Positions 15,850 to 21,591 of a stretch of 31,347 nucleotides of DNA are shown in pieces. The first letter of the stretch is position 1, and every line of letters starts with the position of its first letter. The notes under the pieces were generated by a model, which worked only from the letters and a program-made list of their open reading frames with translations, was not told where the DNA came from and did not search any database. The DNA is from DATKSS01 sp049582065 (GTDB lineage: Bacteria; Chloroflexota; Dormibacteria; Dormibacterales; Dormibacteraceae): positions 1 to 31,347 of the forward strand of contig JBAUTF010000014.1 in assembly GCA_049582065.1 (NCBI GenBank), given 5' to 3'. A program made the position numbers and the translations under genes.

Positions 15850-16580
15850 TCGGGCAGCTCGGCGACGTGGATGGGAGCTTCTGAAACTCGAACCGGTTGG
15901 TCGAACAGCGGCTGCGCGCCCAGTGGGTAGCGGATCTCCAGCTCGGTCTCTTTAAGCGGCGGCGCCACACGGTTCTTCACGCAGCGCGCGGAGGCTCGCA
16001 GCCCGACCAGCTGCCCGCGCTCCCAGATCCAATCGGTCCGCGAGAAACCGAGGCTCAGGCTCGAGGCGTGGGCGATGGCTCGGCCGGGAGCATCCACCAC
16101 TCCGACCAGCACGGTCCCCGACCGGTTCGCCCCGGCCTCGATGGGACCCAGCCAGTGCTCCGGGACCTCCCCGATCAAAAGGATGAAGCCCGCGCCCGCC
16201 CTGGTCAGCGCCGCCGCCGCCTCGCCGGCGATTTCAGGAGCCGGCGCGCTGACCACGGTCAACGCGCTCAGCTCGGGATAGAAGGGAAGCACCGTCCAGG
16301 GATCGAACGACGATCCACCGTCGATCACCATCGCGTGGGCGAACTCGTGAGTCGCGTGGGCGAGCAGAGCCAGGGCGAGCGTGAGCTTGCCGCAGGTTCC
16401 GCTCCCGGTGAAAAGGGCCAGCCGGCCGCGGGGCAGGCCGCCGATCCCGGTCAGACGGTCGAGCGGCGTCCGGCTGGGCCAGGGCTGCGGGGGCGGCAGC
16501 TCGGCCGCCCGTGTCAGCGCCTGGCTGCCGAAACGGACCCGAATCGAGTCAATGGCAAGGTGGAGCTTGGATTCCTGCAT
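15828..16580 (-). CDS. imuA: ImuA-like RecA-fold protein
   Basis: ImuA is a RecA-related accessory protein needed with ImuB and DnaE2 for induced mutagenesis. The 250-residue protein has GGLPRGRLALFTGSGTCGKLTLALALLAH, with a Walker A-like GSGTCGKLT at 59-67. FILLIGEVPEHW at about 152-163 falls near where a Walker B strand would be. The N-terminal 40 residues, including RTPLDRLTGIGGLPRG, fit the RecA/ImuA approach to the P-loop. It starts with ATG 16580, giving a leader of about 50 nt from the LexA-controlled promoter; the Shine-Dalgarno sequence is weak (AAAGAG). It is the first gene of a minus-strand imuA-imuB-DUF6504 operon with overlapping ends. RecA itself is excluded by length and divergent motifs. 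Confidence 0.85.
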   Translation of the reverse strand: MQESKLHLAIDSIRVRFGSQALTRAAELPPPQPWPSRTPLDRLTGIGGLPRGRLALFTGSGTCGKLTLALALLAHATHEFAHAMVIDGGSSFDPWTVLPFYPELSALTVVSAPAPEIAGEAAAALTRAGAGFILLIGEVPEHWLGPIEAGANRSGTVLVGVVDAPGRAIAHASSLSLGFSRTDWIWERGQLVGLRASARCVKNRVAPPLKETELEIRYPLGAQPLFDQPVRVSEAPIHVAELPECESAVV

Positions 16581-16637
16581 CTCTTTCTGGAGTCCTCCGC
16601 GATCAAGACGCAGGGCGGGAATTGGAGGGCAACGCTG

Positions 16638-16666
16638 ACCATATCGAACAGATGTTCGTAAGTCAA
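16638..16666 (-). promoter_or_regulatory. SOS promoter of imuA with LexA operator in the spacer
   Basis: On the minus strand TTGACT (16661-16666), a 17-nt spacer and TATGGT (16638-16643) form a strong housekeeping promoter. The spacer contains CGAACAGATGTTCG as read on the plus strand (16645-16658). This is a perfect match to the Gram-positive LexA box CGAAC-RNRY-GTTYG. LexA bound there would block RNA polymerase, and DNA damage would release it. The AT-rich stretch just upstream could act as an UP element. Confidence 0.92.
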
Positions 16667-16712
16667 GCCCTTCTATCTATATGTATGCAGCTCCGAGCCC
16701 CTGTGACGGCTA

Positions 16713-16758
16713 GCGTGGCCTGGGTGGCCGGGTTTATCCCGGCCACGACTTTGTCTTC
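16713..16758 (+). repeat. Hairpin repeat, copy 1 (GTGGCCGGG-TTTAT-CCCGGCCAC)
   Basis: A 9-bp perfect stem (16724-16732 with 16738-16746) followed by ACTTTGTCTT, terminator-like on the plus strand. The 46-nt block is about 78% identical to 26512-26557, including a paired T-A to C-G change in the stem. No plus-strand gene upstream needs a terminator here, so it may end an unannotated short transcript starting in the AT-rich stretch near 16670-16685. Confidence 0.55.
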
Positions 16759-16792
16759 AGCACCTCCGACGTCGCAAGGAGGGAGGGAGAGC

Positions 16793-16880
16793 ATGAGAGG
16801 GAACCCGTGGGTTCCCTTTCATAAGCAGAACCCCGTGGGTTCCCTTTCATAAGCAGAACCCGTGGTTCCCTCTCATATAT
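16793..16880. repeat. Three tandem 27-28 nt repeats inside a 13-bp inverted repeat
   Basis: Units at 16801-16827, 16828-16855 and 16856-16880 (last one partial and diverged) share GAACCCGTGGGTTCCCTTTC followed by ATAAGCA. Each contains a GGGAACCC/GGGTTCCC-type hairpin. The whole array is framed by ATGAGAGGGAACC (16793-16805) and its inverse GGTTCCCTCTCAT (16864-16876). It lies downstream of the Lys/Ala peptide units, so it may be a composite transcription end. There are no spacers, so it is not CRISPR. Confidence 0.75.
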
Positions 16881-16883
16881 GTA

Positions 16884-16911
16884 GCGCCGGGGCTCCACAG
16901 AACCCCGGCGC
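16884..16911 (-). terminator. Hairpin after Lys/Ala peptide gene A
   Basis: A 12-bp stem with one wobble pair and a TGTG loop (minus strand), 35 nt after the peptide gene stop. The matching hairpin 17204-17231 follows the second peptide gene with the same loop and stem length but different stem bases, so structure is conserved above sequence. No T-run follows. Likely a terminator or 3' stabiliser. Confidence 0.6.
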
Positions 16912-16946
16912 GTCACGGACGAATCGAAAATCGATTGAAGAAGTTG

Positions 16947-17012
16947 TTACTTCTTCTTCGCGGCCTTCTTCTTGGCTGCCGGCTTCTTCGCGGCCTTCTT
17001 CTTAGCTGCCAT
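16947..17012 (-). CDS. Lys/Ala-rich 21-residue peptide A
   Basis: A complete 21-codon gene: ATG at 17012, TAA at 16947-16949. The peptide starts MAAKKKAAKKP and continues as AAKKK repeated twice, so all but Met and Pro are Lys or Ala (11 Lys). The start is unmistakable: AAGGAGGT at 17021-17028 (minus strand), 8 nt before the ATG, is the best Shine-Dalgarno in the window. The sequence resembles the Lys/Ala tails of histone H1-like proteins and of mycobacterial HU, which bind nucleic acid through charge. A free peptide of this kind could coat DNA or RNA, but the function is unknown. A near-identical neighbour at 17272-17340 shares its first 15 codons base for base. Its leader and promoter are also duplicated. 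Confidence 0.85.
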   Translation of the reverse strand: MAAKKKAAKKPAAKKKAAKKK

Positions 17013-17163
17013 GATCCTTTACCTCCTTAGTTAGCGATTGAGCTTTGCCACGGAGTCCCACGAAGAGATCTCCGAGACATGAGCCTTGCGTGAAATGGAT
17101 CGTGCACTCGCGGCGGATGCGGTCGCCTCTGTGGCGGCAACCACGAGTGACATCACCATTCGA
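17013..17163 (-). promoter_or_regulatory. Long conserved leader of peptide gene A
   Basis: About 150 nt lie between the predicted transcript start and the peptide ATG. Much of it is homologous to the leader of peptide gene B. The hairpin at 17131-17144 (GTGG...CCAC core) is conserved, with one U-A pair replaced by U-G. The open frame through this leader ends just inside the peptide gene, but it is not conserved in frame between copies, so I treat the region as an RNA leader. Confidence 0.5.
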
Positions 17164-17169
17164 GGTTGT

Positions 17170-17198
17170 TTGATACCTCAATGGAACGCTCACGTCAA
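17170..17198 (-). promoter_or_regulatory. Promoter of peptide gene A
   Basis: On the minus strand TTGACG (17193-17198), 17-nt spacer, TATCAA (17170-17175). The same TTGACGTGAG and GGTATCA blocks are found before peptide gene B, which supports both. Confidence 0.6.
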
Positions 17199-17203
17199 GA
17201 GAT

Positions 17204-17231
17204 GAGCCGGAATTCCACAGAATCCCGGCTC
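17204..17231 (-). terminator. Hairpin after Lys/Ala peptide gene B
   Basis: GAGCCGGGATTC-TGTG-GAATTCCGGCTC on the minus strand: 12 bp with one G-T wobble and the same TGTG loop as the hairpin of unit A. It lies 40 nt after the stop of peptide gene B and directly before the promoter of unit A, separating the two units. Confidence 0.65.
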
Positions 17232-17271
17232 GTGACGTACGACTAGAAATCGACTGAAAAAGTAGTTGTTA

Positions 17272-17340
17272 CTACTTCTTCTTCTTAGCGGCGGCCTTCT
17301 TGGCTGCCGGCTTCTTCGCGGCCTTCTTCTTAGCTGCCAT
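17272..17340 (-). CDS. Lys/Ala-rich 22-residue peptide B
   Basis: A complete 22-codon gene: ATG at 17340, TAG at 17272-17274. The peptide starts MAAKKKAAKKP, then AAKKAAAKKKK; it differs from peptide A only in its last third, and still contains only Lys and Ala besides Met and Pro. The first 45 bases equal those of gene A. AAGGAGGT lies 7 nt before the ATG (17348-17355). It has its own promoter, a leader of about 245 nt and its own hairpin, so the two copies are independent transcription units. The preservation of reading frame, Shine-Dalgarno and Lys/Ala composition after other parts diverged argues that the peptides are selected. The role is unknown; nucleic acid binding is inferred from charge. 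Confidence 0.85.
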   Translation of the reverse strand: MAAKKKAAKKPAAKKAAAKKKK

Positions 17341-17585
17341 GTTCTTTACCTCCTTCTACTGGTGATGCGGACCCGATAGGTTCCATGGTTTGGTGGGTGC
17401 CGAGTCCTGGTGAGACGTGATTAACGATCTCTCCTGCACGGACCTCCTCTGCAACCCCACGGGCTTCGCCGCGGAGCCTCAATGACGAGGACTCCGAGGC
17501 GTTGTCGGTTGTACGAAATGGACGGCTCACTCGAGTCGGGTCCGTCGCCTCTGTGGTGGCAACCACGAGCAGCATCGCCATACAG
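17341..17585 (-). promoter_or_regulatory. Long conserved leader of peptide gene B
   Basis: About 245 nt, longer than leader A because of an additional segment near 17380-17490. The part near the promoter is homologous to leader A, including the hairpin GTGGTTGCCACCAC (minus strand, 17553-17566). A leader ten times the size of a minimal one for a 22-codon gene suggests regulation at RNA level. The 83-codon frame crossing it is not conserved in the other copy. Confidence 0.5.
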
Positions 17586-17591
17586 GTTGTT

Positions 17592-17621
17592 GTGATACCG
17601 GAATGAACCCACTCACGTCAA
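17592..17621 (-). promoter_or_regulatory. Promoter of peptide gene B
   Basis: On the minus strand TTGACG (17616-17621), 18-nt spacer, TATCAC (17592-17597), matching the promoter of unit A. It overlaps the extended open frame of the plus-strand hydrolase, supporting a later start for that gene. The remaining 101 nt to 17722 hold no clear plus-strand promoter. Confidence 0.55.
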
Positions 17622-17722
17622 TGGTTCGCGCGGAATTTTTTTGTGATGTCGCCAGAAATTTTCGCGATGCGCGCCGACGACGACTCTCATCGACGTGGCG
17701 AAAGACTGCGACGATAGACGTC

Positions 17723-18226
17723 ATGCGAGTCATCCTCGGTCACGGAGCGTCGGGCAACGCGGCGTCGATGAAACCCTATGTCGTCGGTTTCAAGAAGCGA
17801 GGAATCGATGCCGTCGCAGTGGACCTCCCGCGCGGCGGCGCAGAGAAGGCGGTCCCGGTTTTCATCAAGGCGTCGGGTCGAGGTCATGAGGTCATCGGTG
17901 GCGGTCAATCGTTCGGAGGACGCGTCGCCAGCATGGCCGCCGTCGAGGCCGACTTCGGCGGGCTCATCCTTTTTTCGTACCCGCTTCATCGCCCGGGGTT
18001 CACGGACCAGATGAGGATCGCCCACCTGCCATCGATTCGATGTCCGACCCTGTTCATGAGCGGAGACCGCGACCCGTTTGCCCGAATCGACCTCCTGAAG
18101 GAGATGGTCAAGCTCGTCCCCAACTCGCGGCTGGAGATCTTCAAGGGCCAGGGCCACGGACTTCTCAAAGTGCTGGACCAGGCCCTGGACGTGGCTGCGG
18201 ATTTCATCCATTCTGAGATCAAATGA
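17723..18226 (+). CDS. Small alpha/beta hydrolase
   Basis: A 167-residue serine hydrolase-fold protein without a signal peptide. It has an oxyanion-type HGAS near residue 7, the nucleophile elbow GGGQSFGGR with Ser63, GDRDPF with Asp115/Asp117 as the acid, and GQGHG with His145. This is the small KANL3/Tex30-like or dienelactone-hydrolase-like type; the substrate is unknown. The frame is open from 17603, but I chose ATG 17723: MRVILGHGAS is the natural first beta-strand, and the upstream part overlaps the divergent peptide promoter. Its stop overlaps the ATG of the next hydrolase by 4 nt (ATGA), so the two are coupled. It opens the long plus-strand run ending in the glycogen synthase fusion. 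Confidence 0.82.
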   Translation: MRVILGHGASGNAASMKPYVVGFKKRGIDAVAVDLPRGGAEKAVPVFIKASGRGHEVIGGGQSFGGRVASMAAVEADFGGLILFSYPLHRPGFTDQMRIAHLPSIRCPTLFMSGDRDPFARIDLLKEMVKLVPNSRLEIFKGQGHGLLKVLDQALDVAADFIHSEIK

Positions 18227-19089
18227 CGGCCAGCCAGCACATGGTCCAGGCCAACGGCCTGCGGTTTCGAGCGATGGTCGATGGACCGCCCGATGGAGAG
18301 CTTTTCATCCTGCTGCACGGCTTTCCCGAAGGCGCGGAGTCCTGGTCTCAACAGGTCGATGCGGTGGCGCAGGCCGGTGGCCTCGCGCTGGCGCCGGATC
18401 TTCGCGGCTATGGCTTGAGCGATGCTCCGCAAGGAGTGGAGCGCTATGCGATCGGCGAGCTGGTGGAAGACGTCGCCGGCCTCATCAAAGCTTTCGGCCG
18501 GTCCGAGGCTCACGTCGCGGGCCACGACTGGGGCGCGATCATCGCGTGGTTTTTCGCGAGCCGCCACCCGGAGATGACGAGGACCTTGACCGTATTGTCG
18601 GTGGGTCACCCGGCCGCCCTCGCCGCTGCTGGGCGTGAGGACCAAGATCAGCGAGCGCGATCGCGCTATATCGCGTTATTCCTCCAGGAGGGCAAGGCTG
18701 AAGAGGTGTTGTCGGAAGAGAACCATCGAGGACTGCGCGCGATGTTCGCCCTCGGCCCCAACCCCGGGGCGGTGCCGCGCACGGTGGTCGACCACTTCGT
18801 CCGATCGCTCTCCCGCCCCGGCCGCCTCACCGCCGCGCTCAACTACTACCGGGCGAACTTTTCAGCAGGGGCTGCGTGGGCGGCGCTGGCGCAGCAGGTC
18901 AAGGTGACGGCGCCGACGACGTTGCTGTGGGGAGACCAGGACCCGGCCCTCGGTAGGCGCGGCGCCGAAGAGACCGCTAGCTTCATGGATGCCGATTACA
19001 GGTTCGAGATCCTGAATGGCGCGGGCCACTGGCTGCAGTTCGAACGGCCGGACGCTGTGAGCCGCTCGCTCACGCAAGCCGCGCACTGA
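18223..19089 (+). CDS. Epoxide hydrolase-like alpha/beta hydrolase
   Basis: A 288-residue protein of the epoxide hydrolase / haloalkane dehalogenase branch. HGFPE at 32-36 is the oxyanion motif. GHDWGA at 101-106 places Asp102 as nucleophile (Asp, not Ser, as in this branch). LNYYRANF near 206-213 supplies a cap-domain tyrosine, WGDQDPAL near 236-243 the acid, and GAGHW with His269 the base. Epoxide hydrolase is more likely than dehalogenase because of HGFPE and the cap tyrosine. Substrate unknown. The ATG overlaps the previous stop, and the next small gene begins 8 nt after this one, so it belongs to the same operon. Confidence 0.87.
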   Translation: MTASQHMVQANGLRFRAMVDGPPDGELFILLHGFPEGAESWSQQVDAVAQAGGLALAPDLRGYGLSDAPQGVERYAIGELVEDVAGLIKAFGRSEAHVAGHDWGAIIAWFFASRHPEMTRTLTVLSVGHPAALAAAGREDQDQRARSRYIALFLQEGKAEEVLSEENHRGLRAMFALGPNPGAVPRTVVDHFVRSLSRPGRLTAALNYYRANFSAGAAWAALAQQVKVTAPTTLLWGDQDPALGRRGAEETASFMDADYRFEILNGAGHWLQFERPDAVSRSLTQAAH

Positions 19090-19097
19090 TTAAGCTG

Positions 19098-19418
19098 TTG
19101 GCGGTGCTGAACCGGTCCGACCAGGAGCGGCGGAATGGCTTGCGCCGCCTCGACGACATTCTCGAAACGCTGGAGCAGCTCAACCTCCACGACAAGACGG
19201 ATCTGCCCGATCCGGTAGCCGAAGCGTTGGTGATGCTCGGCATCGAGGGGCCGCATTCGATTCCGATCCCACAGCTCATCGAACGCGTGTGGGCGATGCA
19301 GCAGCCTTATCTGATCACGATCGTCGTGGAGCGCCGCCGCCGCCGCCGCCGCAAGGTTTCGGTCGACGCCGACCCCGACGCCGACGCTGACGCCGGCCCT
19401 GCCGAACCGCCGAGCTGA
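19098..19418 (+). CDS. Small charged protein of unknown function
   Basis: About 106 residues from TTG 19098, or 104 from GTG 19104. I do not recognise it. The first 75 residues look like a helical globular part (GLRRLDDILETLEQLNLHD, VAEALVMLGIEGPHSIPIPQLIERVWAMQQPYLITIV). It is followed by seven arginines in a row and then an acidic DADPDADADA tail. Both come from trinucleotide-like repeats in the DNA (CGC and GACGCC), so tail length may vary between strains. The end is CTGA, overlapping the probable CTG start of the phosphatase gene. The tail's basic then acidic blocks suggest a disordered interaction segment. Confidence 0.6.
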   Translation: MAVLNRSDQERRNGLRRLDDILETLEQLNLHDKTDLPDPVAEALVMLGIEGPHSIPIPQLIERVWAMQQPYLITIVVERRRRRRRKVSVDADPDADADAGPAEPPS

Positions 19419-20233
19419 GACCCAGCGACTGGCTCGACGTCTTCTCTCGCATCGGCGCCGGCGTGCGCGCCGCCGTCCTGCCTCTCGCCGGAACTGAGGC
19501 CGGGCGCGTCCAGCTGAGCATCGGCGCCGGCGGCGACACGACCATGGAGGTCGATCGCGTCGCCGAAGCGGTCGTGTTCGCCGAGTTGGAGCGCCTGGCC
19601 GAGCGGGGCGAGCGATTCTCAGTGCTGTCGGAGGAGGCCGGTCACCGCAGTTTCGGGGCGGAGTACCCGCTGGTCCTCGTCGACCCGGTGGACGGCAGCC
19701 TCAACGCCAAGCAAGGGCTGCCCCTGTTTGGGCTGATGCTAGCCGTGCTCGATGGGCAGGCCGTCGGCGACACCTATGCGGGCCTGGTCATGAACCTCAA
19801 CACCGGCGACGAGTGGACCGCGATCCGCAAGCAGGGGGCGTGGCACGCAGGCAAGGCGCTGGAGGTCCTGCCCAGGTCCGACGGCAAGCGCATCCAGCTG
19901 TTGGGCCTGGAGAGCACGCCGCGCGCGCTGGCGCTCGCCGGCGCCCTCGTCGAGCGGTCTAGCAAGATCCGCATACTGGGCTCGATGGCGCTCGCGCTGG
20001 CCCACACCGCATCGGGGGGGTTGGACGTGTTCTGCGCGCCGATCCCGGTCCGCATGTTCGACACTGCGGCGAGCCTGCTGCTGATTCGCGAGGCCGGCGG
20101 CACGGCGACCGACATGGAGGGCAGGCCGATCGACCGGCTCCTCTGCACGCTCGACAGCCGCTCGACCCTTTTGTGCGCGCCCAACCCCGAGCTCCATGCG
20201 CAGGCGCTGCGGATCCTCGAAGGACAGGCATGA
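19415..20233 (+). CDS. Inositol monophosphatase-family phosphatase
   Basis: A 272-residue member of the IMPase/FBPase superfamily, which hydrolyses phosphate from inositol phosphates or fructose 1,6-bisphosphate with Mg2+. It has GAGGDTTMEVDRVAE (metal-site Asp), LSEEAG (metal-site Glu), DPVDGSLN (the family DPxDGTxN, with Ser for Thr) and MFDTAASLLLIREAGG near the C-terminus. The GAGGD start resembles archaeal-type IMPase/FBPase. The N-terminal helix (WLDVFSRIGAGVRAAV) lies before the first standard start codon, GTG 19463. The only earlier candidate is CTG 19415, whose CTGA overlaps the previous stop, so I use it with reservation. Context with glycan genes suggests sugar-phosphate metabolism. 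Confidence 0.8.
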   Translation: MRPSDWLDVFSRIGAGVRAAVLPLAGTEAGRVQLSIGAGGDTTMEVDRVAEAVVFAELERLAERGERFSVLSEEAGHRSFGAEYPLVLVDPVDGSLNAKQGLPLFGLMLAVLDGQAVGDTYAGLVMNLNTGDEWTAIRKQGAWHAGKALEVLPRSDGKRIQLLGLESTPRALALAGALVERSSKIRILGSMALALAHTASGGLDVFCAPIPVRMFDTAASLLLIREAGGTATDMEGRPIDRLLCTLDSRSTLLCAPNPELHAQALRILEGQA

Positions 20234-21591
20234 CCCTCGATCCCGACCGCACCGTCTTCGTCATCCTCAGCTTCGAGGGGCCGGACCTGTACAGCCAGGC
20301 GGGCGGGCTCGGCGTGAGGGTGAAGGGCCTCTCGCGGGCGCTCTCCGAGCTCGGCTACCAGACATACCTCTGCTTCTGCGGTGACCCCGACCTGCCTGGC
20401 GAGGAGGACCACGAGGCGGGCAGGCTGCACTACCGGCGCTGGTGCCAGTGGATCTCGGCCCGCCACCGCGGGGGCGTGTACGACGGCGAGGAGGGAAAGA
20501 TCCGCGATTGGAATTCGAGCCTGCCGCCGAGCCTCGTCGAGAACGTGATCGCCCCGGCGGTGGGCACCGGCAAGCATATCGTCGTGATGGGCGAGGAATG
20601 GCACACGTCCTGGTCGATGGCCCTCATCTCGGACATCCTTTATCGACGCGGCCTCCGCGACCGCGTGGTCATGCTCTGGAACGCCAACAACACGTTTGGC
20701 TTTAACCGCATCGACTGGGCGCAGCTGACCGTCGCGACCACCCTTACGACAGTCAGCCGCTACATGAAGTTCAAGATGTGGGAGGGCGGCCACAACCCGC
20801 TCGTCATCCCCAACGGCATCCCGAGGTCTTCGATCCGCGATGCAGACCCGGAAGCGGTCGCCGAGCTGCGGGCCGCCGCGGCCGCGGACCACTTCTGCTT
20901 CAAGATCGGCCGGTTCGACCCGGACAAGCGCTGGTTGATGGCCGTGTCGGCGGCCGCGTACATCAAGCGCCGGGGCAAACGCGTGAGGCTCCTGGTCCGT
21001 GGAGGTCGCGAGCCCCACGGCGCCGAGGTGATCGCCCACGCCCAACACCAGGGGCTGACGGTCCTTCATACCGCCACGCCGCCCGATCCCGCCGGACTCT
21101 CAACCCTCTTGCGCGAAAACCCCGACGCGGATGTGATCAACCTCACGAGCTTCGTTCCGGACTCGCTGGTCGGCGCCGTGTATGCGGCCTGCGACGCGGT
21201 GCTCGCCAACTCGGGCCATGAGCCATTCGGCCTGGTCGGTCTCGAGGTCATGGCGGCGGGCGGCCTGGCGGTGACGGGGTCGACCGGAGAGGACTATGCG
21301 GAGGCTTACCGCAACGCGCTGGTCCTCGAAACTGACGACCCGATCGAACTGGTCACCGAGCTGAACCTCTTGAAGGACAGGCCAAAGCTTGCGGCCTCGA
21401 TGCGGAGGCGTGGCCGAACGACCGCCAGGGATTACGTCTGGGAGAAAGTGATCCAGCAGCTGCTCCTGCGCATCGAGTTTGCCGCCGCGCTTCAGGCGGT
21501 GACCCTGCCGGACGGCGGGCAGCCGGCCGGCAGACCGCCGCGGACGCGCGCCGCCAGGCCTGTCCCGAACCCGAGGGTCGCGCATGGCTGA
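20230..21591 (+). CDS. GT4-type glycosyltransferase
   Basis: A 453-residue GT-B fold glycosyltransferase. The N-terminal domain has the glycine-rich loop SQAGGLGVRVKGLSRALSELG near 20-40, as in glycogen-synthase and GT4 enzymes. The C-terminal domain has VIPNGI, KIGRFDPDKRWLMAV (the start of the GT1/GT4 catalytic domain) and HEPFGLVGLEVMAAGGLAV, the EX7E donor-site motif. The C-terminus is a Pro/Arg-rich tail of about 30 residues. The frame is open further upstream, but ATG 20230 overlaps the phosphatase stop (ATGA) and begins a normal first beta-strand. It lies next to GH57 and glycogen synthase genes, so an alpha-glucan or glucosyl-conjugate product is plausible. Donor and acceptor are not visible. 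Confidence 0.85.
   Translation: MTLDPDRTVFVILSFEGPDLYSQAGGLGVRVKGLSRALSELGYQTYLCFCGDPDLPGEEDHEAGRLHYRRWCQWISARHRGGVYDGEEGKIRDWNSSLPPSLVENVIAPAVGTGKHIVVMGEEWHTSWSMALISDILYRRGLRDRVVMLWNANNTFGFNRIDWAQLTVATTLTTVSRYMKFKMWEGGHNPLVIPNGIPRSSIRDADPEAVAELRAAAAADHFCFKIGRFDPDKRWLMAVSAAAYIKRRGKRVRLLVRGGREPHGAEVIAHAQHQGLTVLHTATPPDPAGLSTLLRENPDADVINLTSFVPDSLVGAVYAACDAVLANSGHEPFGLVGLEVMAAGGLAVTGSTGEDYAEAYRNALVLETDDPIELVTELNLLKDRPKLAASMRRRGRTTARDYVWEKVIQQLLLRIEFAAALQAVTLPDGGQPAGRPPRTRAARPVPNPRVAHG

Larger units (their letters stand above)
16884..17621 (-). repeat. Tandem duplication of a whole transcription unit
   Basis: Unit A (16884-17198) and unit B (17204-17621) each contain, in minus-strand order, TTGACGTGAG promoter, leader with a GTGG/CCAC hairpin, AAGGAGGT, Lys/Ala peptide gene and a 28-nt hairpin. 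Similarity is high but not perfect, with indels in the leaders, so the duplication is not recent. No transposase or terminal repeats flank it. Confidence 0.8.

Noticed and set aside
16801..16880. Possible CRISPR array
   Set aside because: The 27-28 nt repeats are directly adjacent with no spacers and no cas genes are near.
17002..17581. 63- and 83-codon open frames crossing the micro-peptide leaders
   Set aside because: The two copies are homologous at base level, but the frames are shifted relative to each other by indels and their protein sequences do not stay aligned.
17603..17722. N-terminal extension of the small alpha/beta hydrolase
   Set aside because: It overlaps the promoter of peptide gene B, is unlike a hydrolase N-terminus, and MRVILGHG at 17723 is a normal first strand.
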